Source: Myxococcales bacterium (GTDB lineage: Bacteria > Myxococcota > UBA727 > JABDBI01). Taken from it: DNA of 35,761 nt. The DNA lies in NCBI GenBank assembly GCA_023248545.1, contig JAHFEF010000002.1:78908-114668 (forward strand), given 5' to 3'. Positions 32,369 to 35,761 of this stretch are shown one piece after another (the first letter of the stretch is position 1; every line of letters starts with the position of its first letter). The position numbers and the translations under genes were made by a program. Under the pieces are notes generated by a model, which saw only the letters and a program-made list of their open reading frames with translations, had not been told where the DNA came from and did not search any database.

Positions 32369-33185
32369 TTATTATGTGTTGAAGAGCATGGATGCTCTCC
32401 TGGATCATATCGTTTACGCCCAACGCTGCTTCTATTTTACGATAAGCGTGTAAGATGGTCGAGTGGTCTCGTCGTCCGAAATGCTGACCAATCTCACTGA
32501 AGCTGATACCCATCTGATTTCGCACCAAATAAATCGCAATCTGCCTAGGCAGTGAAATCCCTCTTTTGCGTGCAGAAGACTTTAGATCTTCCGTTGCAAG
32601 CCCCCAACGTCGCGCAACTGCGCTTTGAATAGTGTCTATTGGATCATGCTCTATAGGGCTATGCAATCGGTTTTCGAACCTATCAAGCCTCTGTATAATC
32701 ATATCCACTTTGCTTTCTAGAGATCCAGTATTGATTTTTGCTTGCTTTCGAAGTTGAACAAAAGCTCTGATGATCTCAATATTGACCTGAACAGCTTTCT
32801 GACTGTGGAGTACGCTAGATAACATACCAACGCCTGATTCAGTAAATGCTGAAGGCAAATAACGATTGCCTCCGCGCTGTCGGAGAGGTTTCTTGAAACT
32901 TGAGATCGCAAATTGCGATCTCAAAACTGGCTTAGTGCCTACCTCAAAATGATTTTCCAAGTTTGAGATCGCAGATTGCGATCTCAAACCTTCGAGTTCT
33001 TCCTTAGTTATTTTAAACATGAAATCACCCGGAAAGCGCTTGATATTTCTTTTCAGTGCCTCATTCAAGATTCTAGTTTCAACTTCGTAAATTTCTGCCA
33101 AGTCACTATCCAGCATGACCTGACACCCCCTCAGGGTGTAGATGCGTTTGCTCACTTCGTTTGCTGAGATTTCGATTTTTTCCAT
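32307..33185 (-). CDS. ORF6N-domain protein fused to a DnaA domain IV (DnaA-box-binding) module
   Basis: The 292-residue product joins two DNA-linked modules. Residues about 5-125 are an ORF6N domain, as found in phage and mobile-element regulators ([57 protein letters not shown]). A helix follows with [19 protein letters not shown]. Residues about 180-260 match DnaA domain [42 protein letters not shown] and the signature [19 protein letters not shown]. The DnaA AAA+ domain is absent, so it should bind DNA without initiating replication by itself. The final 20 or so residues ([11 protein letters not shown]) come from reading antisense through tRNA-Gly; the stop is inside the tRNA D arm. GGAGAG sits 4 nt before the ATG, within a hairpin. 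The exact biological role is unknown. Confidence 0.85.
   Translation of the reverse strand: MEKIEISANEVSKRIYTLRGCQVMLDSDLAEIYEVETRILNEALKRNIKRFPGDFMFKITKEELEGLRSQSAISNLENHFEVGTKPVLRSQFAISSFKKPLRQRGGNRYLPSAFTESGVGMLSSVLHSQKAVQVNIEIIRAFVQLRKQAKINTGSLESKVDMIIQRLDRFENRLHSPIEHDPIDTIQSAVARRWGLATEDLKSSARKRGISLPRQIAIYLVRNQMGISFSEIGQHFGRRDHSTILHAYRKIEAALGVNDMIQESIHALQHIIKRETGFEPATLSLGSLRSTN
32900..32924. repeat. 25-bp near-perfect palindrome inside the ORF6N gene, copy 1
   Basis: TTGAGATCGCAA and TTGCGATCTCAA are perfect 12-bp arms around one central A. It encodes the second LRSQFAIS peptide of the ORF6N domain. A second copy lies about 60 bp further along. Confidence 0.85.
32961..32989. repeat. 29-bp palindrome inside the ORF6N gene, copy 2
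   Basis: GTTTGAGATCGCA and TGCGATCTCAAAC are perfect 13-bp arms around GAT. It encodes the first LRSQSAIS peptide. Both copies share the core TTGAGATCGCA/TGCGATCTCAA. Confidence 0.85.
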
Positions 33186-33188
33186 GAT

Positions 33189-33207
33189 GCTCTCCGTTAC
33201 AGAGAGC
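33189..33207 (-). promoter_or_regulatory. hairpin over the ribosome-binding site of the ORF6N-DnaA gene
   Basis: On the minus strand GCTCTC (33207-33202), a 7-nt loop and GAGAGC (33194-33189) form a 6-bp stem that ends 3 nt before the ATG. It covers most of the ribosome-binding site GGAGAG (33195-33190), so folding could limit initiation. Confidence 0.4.
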
Positions 33208-33591
33208 CGCGCTTGACAATTCGTAATCAGGAACAGTACATCTGTCCCAGTTCTTGACGAACTGCCGTGCCCACTAACTTCTCAAGGCTGGGGGGCGCGG
33301 CCCTTATGTTTTTTGATCTTAGAACGTATGAATTTTAGTCCGCATCAGACGATCGGCTGACAAACGGAAACAACGAAACGGGATTGCGCCAATGGCTGGG
33401 TAAAAAGGGCCGGCATTTGTCCTAGAAAATGGAAAATGGCGCCATTTAGTGCGTGTGACGCCATTTCCATTTCGCCATTTATTTTTTGATTTGCTGAGCC
33501 AGCTGTTGCAGCAAGATCCAAATAAACAAATTTCCGTGGAAGCTGGCGTTGCAGCATCCGTTTTTGAGCCGCTAGAACGGGTCCGGCAAAT
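33208..33591. other. non-coding stretch between the ORF6N-DnaA gene and a small membrane-protein gene
   Basis: No credible gene is visible here; the short open frames lack ribosome-binding sites and similarity. It holds an imperfect inverted repeat GGAACAG/CTGTCCC (33230-33248), a perfect 5-bp-arm hairpin AGTTC/GAACT (33249-33263), a GC-rich GGGGGGCGCGGCCC tract near 33290 and the AAATGGCG repeat cluster listed separately. The promoter of the ORF6N gene presumably lies in its left part. Confidence 0.5.
33434..33470. repeat. AAATGGCG-type repeat, copy A (short hairpin)
   Basis: AAATGGCGCCATTT (33434-33447) is a perfect 14-bp palindrome. It is followed by AGTGCGTGTGACGCCATTTCC, whose reverse complement contains AAATGGCGTC and CACGCACT, the same sequence as the outer part of repeat copies B and C. 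This copy lacks the inner core of the long repeat. Confidence 0.6.
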
Positions 33592-33909
33592 TCATGGCCC
33601 CGCGAAAATAGGTGCGGTGGACATAAAAGTTACCAGGGCAAGTGCCCCGGTTTTAAATAGGGAATATGCAGCCCCTGAAGGTAGTCCCGCCATAAAGCTT
33701 ACCGTAGCACTAGCCCCGGCCAAAGCAAGGCATCGTCCCCTCATTCCAGGTTCAGCGGTAAAAGCTTTGCCAAAGCAGAGGCCTGCAAGTAAGGCCGGGA
33801 CATATTGCACCAAAAAGCTGCTACCAAAGGCTGCTCTCGCCACAGAATCTTTAATTGCAAAAACGGAAAAACTGGATAGGAAGAGTAAAATGCAGAGAAT
33901 TTTTTTCAT
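33592..33909 (-). CDS. small exported/membrane protein of unknown function
   Basis: From the ATG at 33907-33909 the product is 105 residues. It has a signal-peptide-like N-terminus (MKKILCILLFLSSFSVFA) followed by moderately hydrophobic, Gly/Ala-rich helices (VQYVPALLAGLCFG, LALAGASATVSFMAGLPSG, TGALALVTFMSTAPIFAGP). AAAGGA lies 6-7 nt before the ATG, which decides the start; the longer frame upstream runs into the repeat. I do not recognise the family. It may be a small pilin- or holin-like membrane protein, but nothing in the sequence decides this. Confidence 0.6.
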   Translation of the reverse strand: MKKILCILLFLSSFSVFAIKDSVARAAFGSSFLVQYVPALLAGLCFGKAFTAEPGMRGRCLALAGASATVSFMAGLPSGAAYSLFKTGALALVTFMSTAPIFAGP

Positions 33910-33936
33910 GACCGATCCTTTAGGTAAGGTTAAAAT

Positions 33937-34017
33937 GAAATGGCGTCGACACGCACTAGCACTTGTTGCGTTCAATTCATAGAACTAAATTCTCAGACCA
34001 GCAAGTGCTAGTGCGTG
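33937..34017. repeat. long inverted-repeat element, copy B (16-bp perfect arms)
   Basis: CACGCACTAGCACTTG (33950-33965) and CAAGTGCTAGTGCGTG (34002-34017) are perfect inverted arms around a 36-nt core. GAAATGGCGTC (33937-33947) precedes the left arm. The core and one arm recur in reverse orientation at 34562-34614 (copy C) with only a few mismatches. The element separates the small membrane-protein gene from the RNA candidate. Confidence 0.85.
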
Positions 34018-34018
34018 G

Positions 34019-34176
34019 GTGAGTAGGCCCCGGGAGTCATGAAATATTTCAGATAGAAATACTGGCCTGTTTCGTAGGAGATTTGACTCGGGTGGTCTAC
34101 TGTTGGTAGCGTGTGCCTTATGACCTACCGAGAAAAGACACCGCAGATAATTTCAGTCCTGACACGGAAGCTAAAA
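34019..34176 (+). ncRNA. candidate structured RNA (possibly HEARO/omega-RNA-like)
   Basis: About 158 nt between repeat copy B and a coding remnant has extensive pairing and no open frame of note. GTAGGCCCC (34023-34031) pairs with GGTGGTCTAC (34091-34100; 9 bp, one bulge), continuing after a small internal loop with GAGTC/GACTC (34034-34038 with 34085-34089). Inside is TATTTC/GAAATA (34045-34050 with 34056-34061). Downstream GGTAG/CTACC (34105-34109 with 34125-34129) forms a hairpin whose loop GTGT could pair with ACAC at 34138-34141, a possible pseudoknot. Size and layout remind me of the HEARO RNAs (guide RNAs of IscB transposons), but no HNH/RuvC gene is present. The strand is inferred from the pairing and its neighbours. 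Confidence 0.4.
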
Positions 34177-34258
34177 CCCAGAAAAACGGCTGCCATTGTT
34201 TGAAGTAACGCCTGAGGTTGTTGCCGCTATGAACTCGCTGGTGTCGCAGAAAAAATGA
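34175..34258 (+). pseudogene. 3' remnant of a lost gene coupled to the DUF167 gene
   Basis: A 27-codon open stretch encodes a natural-looking C-terminus (KRLPLFEVTPEVVAAMNSL, then VSQKK). Its TGA (34256-34258) overlaps the ATG of the DUF167 gene as ATGA, the coupling used throughout this genome. A TAA lies just upstream at 34172 and the RNA candidate occupies the place of the rest of the gene. I do not recognise the parent protein. Confidence 0.4.
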
Positions 34259-34602
34259 CGTGGTTCAAACAACAAGAGGCAGGTATCCTTCTGCATTGCA
34301 TAATTTTACCAAAATCCTCAAAAACGCAAATTGTTGGATTGTATGGTGTTCCACAAAGGCTTAAAATCAAAGTGGCTGCTCCACCGGTCGATGGAAAGGC
34401 CAATGAAGCACTCATTGCTTACCTCGCTAAATGTTTAGGAATTCCAAAAAAACAAATCCGGATTATTTCTGGAGATAGCGGCAAATACAAAGACGTGTTG
34501 GTTTTTGGCATCAAAGAATCCGCACTTTTGCAGTTAGATAAAACGGAAACGGCGTCAGACACACGCACTAGCACTTGCTGGCCTAAGAATTCAGTTCTAT
34601 GA
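34255..34602 (+). CDS. DUF167 (YggU-like) family protein with repeat-derived C-terminus
   Basis: The 115-residue product carries a DUF167 domain: CIILPKSSKTQIVGLYG, LKIKVAAPPVDGKANEALIA, CLGIPKKQIRIISGDSGKYK and the VLVFGI strand. The family is a small alpha/beta fold of unknown role, widespread in bacteria. Homologues end around residue 95. Here residues from about 98 on (ETASDTRTSTCWPKNSVL) are encoded by repeat copy C, which supplies the stop codon. The start overlaps the remnant upstream by 4 nt. The core looks intact, so the protein may still function. Confidence 0.85.
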   Translation: MTWFKQQEAGILLHCIILPKSSKTQIVGLYGVPQRLKIKVAAPPVDGKANEALIAYLAKCLGIPKKQIRIISGDSGKYKDVLVFGIKESALLQLDKTETASDTRTSTCWPKNSVL

Positions 34603-34614
34603 ATAGAAACGCAA
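34546..34614. repeat. long inverted-repeat element, copy C (reverse orientation to copy B)
   Basis: GAAACGGCGTCAGACA precedes CACGCACTAGCACTTG (34562-34577), identical to the copy B arm. Then follows a 36-37-nt core (CTGGCCTAAGAATTCAGTTC, then TATGAATAGAAACGCAA) that matches the reverse complement of the copy B core with about five differences. The second arm is not recognisable; the DJ-1-like pseudogene begins there. Confidence 0.8.
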
Positions 34615-35214
34615 TGAATAGCAGCAAACGTGTATTGGCGCCGTTGCCAGAAAAAGGATTTGATCCCACCGAAGTCGCAGTGCCGTGGTCGATTCTGACG
34701 GCGGCTGGTTGATTCAGAAGCGCTCTCGCAAACGATTGCATATGATAAAGTAAATGTGGATGACTTCAGCGCCATACTTCTGGCCGGAGGGCATTGCCCA
34801 GACATACGCCCTTACCTGGAAAATACCCTATTACACGCCCTTGTGGCGGGGTTCAACGAACAGAAAAAGTCGATCGCTGCAATTTGCCACGGTGTGATTC
34901 TAGCGGCACGGAGTGGTGTTCTTCACCAGCGTAAAGTAACCGCACTACCGGAATGGATGGAGTCCTTGGCTTTCAATCTTACACGCATTTGGATGGGCTC
35001 GTATTACAAAACATACCCAAATATCAGCGTCGAAGCGGAAGTCGCGGCAGCAGCACATGAATTCGTCGCAGGTCCTTACAGTTTCGCAAGGGATTGCCCA
35101 GATAACCTGAGAGCAGGGTTTGTTGTTCAAGATGAAAACATTATCACAGCACGCTGGCCTGGAGATGCGCATGCATTTGCAAATGCAATTTTGCTTGATA
35201 GACTTGCGGCATGA
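34614..35214 (+). pseudogene. decayed DJ-1/PfpI family gene
   Basis: The N-terminal part from the ATG at 34614 encodes KRVLAPLPEKGFDPTEVAVP and WSILTAAG, then stops at a TGA (34710-34712). One frame over, without delay, the similarity resumes with DSEALSQTIAYDKVNVDDFS, AILLAGGHCPD, the nucleophile-elbow cysteine in AAICHGVILAAR, NLTRIWMGSYYKTYP and ISARWPGDA-like TARWPGDAHAFANAI to the stop at 35214. Compared with intact DJ-1/PfpI proteins of this subgroup, some 60-80 residues after the first segment are missing and the frame is broken. An internal start at 34756 could express only the C-terminal part. The family includes glyoxalase/deglycase-like and chaperone-like proteins. Confidence 0.8.
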
Positions 35215-35627
35215 CAAGATTGAAACGATTCGTCCTGAGCATTGTGATGGTATTCCTGTTCGCCACATCATTGTCGGCATGGAATGGGAGGGATGTGTTA
35301 GAGTCCTGTCTGTATTGCTGCGGTGTAGCGGGATTCGTGCTAATCATATCGCTGCCTTTGACCTCTTTTTCAATACTGCTTTTAAATTACAAGCATCAGT
35401 ATATGATGGAGGAACAGGCTAGGTTGCTTAACACGAGCTGCAGGGATTCAATTGCTGAAGCCGTACAATTAAACACTGAAAAAATTTATCAACGTATCGC
35501 GACTGCAGTTCCGCAAGAGGTCCAAGAAGCTTTCTTTTTCTTGAGAGAAGAAAACAAGCGGCTGAATAACACCGTTGAACGGCTAACCCAGGCCATTCGG
35601 AAAGTACCAGCGATTTTGGGAGATTGA
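35211..35627 (+). CDS. hypothetical membrane protein with C-terminal coiled coil
   Basis: The 138-residue product has an N-terminal hydrophobic segment (FVLSIVMVFLFATSLSAW), a cysteine-containing second membrane helix (ESCLYCCGVAGFVLIISLPL continuing to SFSILLLN) and a soluble helical tail with heptad character (EAFFFLREENKRLNNTVERL). I do not recognise it. The ATG overlaps the stop of the DJ-1-like pseudogene (ATGA), so it was probably co-translated with that gene when intact. Repeat motif copy D covers its stop codon. Confidence 0.55.
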   Translation: MTRLKRFVLSIVMVFLFATSLSAWNGRDVLESCLYCCGVAGFVLIISLPLTSFSILLLNYKHQYMMEEQARLLNTSCRDSIAEAVQLNTEKIYQRIATAVPQEVQEAFFFLREENKRLNNTVERLTQAIRKVPAILGD

Positions 35628-35642
35628 AATGGCGCCAGACAC
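35626..35642. repeat. AAATGGCG-type repeat, copy D (outer motif only)
   Basis: GAAATGGCGCCAGACAC matches the outer part of copy C (GAAACGGCGTCAGACAC) at 15 of 17 positions. The arm and core of the long repeat do not follow. Confidence 0.5.
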
Positions 35643-35749
35643 TGAGGGCTCCCCACAAAAAAACAAGATAAATCGGTAGCTTAGGAATTGATTCAAACAA
35701 AAAAGTCGGTACACATCGTCTAAACCAACCTCTGTTGAAGGATTAAACG

Positions 35750-35761
35750 ATGACACCGACT
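35750..35761 (+). CDS. possible CDS start at the right window edge
   Basis: An ATG at 35750 follows a good ribosome-binding site, GAAGGA (35737-35742), with a 7-nt spacer. Only four codons (MTPT) are in the window. The sequence around it forms an imperfect inverted repeat with 35704-35722 (AGTCGGT at one end, ACCGACT at the other), so an insertion-element end is an alternative. Confidence 0.3.

Noticed and set aside
33449..33982. Plus-strand open frame of 177 codons
   Set aside because: It is antisense to the small membrane-protein gene, which has a signal peptide and a good ribosome-binding site; this frame has neither, and it runs through repeats A and B.

Overview
The window looks like a piece of chromosome from a Gram-negative bacterium with moderate base composition. 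It is most likely one of the lineages once grouped as Deltaproteobacteria (Myxococcota- or Bdellovibrionota-like). That placement is an inference from gene style: a TonB-dependent receptor with a carboxypeptidase-like N-terminal domain, a proline-rich TonB followed by ExbB and two ExbD proteins, several signal-peptide and lipobox proteins, and a fused isobutyryl-CoA mutase. No rRNA, phage structural gene, integrase or CRISPR array is visible. Genes are packed tightly: same-strand genes overlap by 4 nt (ATGA, GTGA or TTGA) and convergent genes often abut or overlap.

Positions 1-32,300 are mostly core genome. Left to right this holds: a minus-strand operon lgt-like/rplU/rpmA/gap/pgk (pgk cut by the window edge); a plus-strand pair of hotdog dehydratase subunits; an archaeal-type AAA ATPase/nuclease-like gene preceded by an unusual array of four GGATCC sites; a minus-strand operon rpsU/ribF/menC; glmM on plus; a minus-strand envelope cluster (lipoprotein, TonB-dependent receptor, two paralogous START/SRPBCC proteins, a beta-barrel protein); valS, a TPR lipoprotein, then tonB/exbB/exbD/exbD; a DUF1566 protein; tRNA-Asn; a coupled run dapB/unknown/icmF/pncB/nadD followed by an acyl-CoA ligase; and lepA/lepB on minus. 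The TonB system and the receptor plausibly form one energised outer-membrane uptake pathway. pncB and nadD form a nicotinate salvage pair. IcmF, the acyl-CoA ligase and the hotdog dehydratases point to acyl-CoA metabolism.

From tRNA-Gly(CCC) at 32,296 to the right edge the character changes to an accessory region. It starts with a gene that joins an ORF6N domain to the DNA-binding domain IV of the replication initiator DnaA; its last codons are antisense to the tRNA. Next come a small membrane protein, a long perfect inverted repeat with an inverted second copy about 550 bp away, a probable structured RNA between those copies, the 3' remnant of a lost gene, a DUF167 gene whose C-terminus is supplied by the repeat, a decayed DJ-1/PfpI gene and a small membrane/coiled-coil protein. 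The ORF6N-DnaA fusion and the repeat-flanked RNA candidate are the two most likely undescribed items. Everything here was read by eye; no database search or folding program was run.
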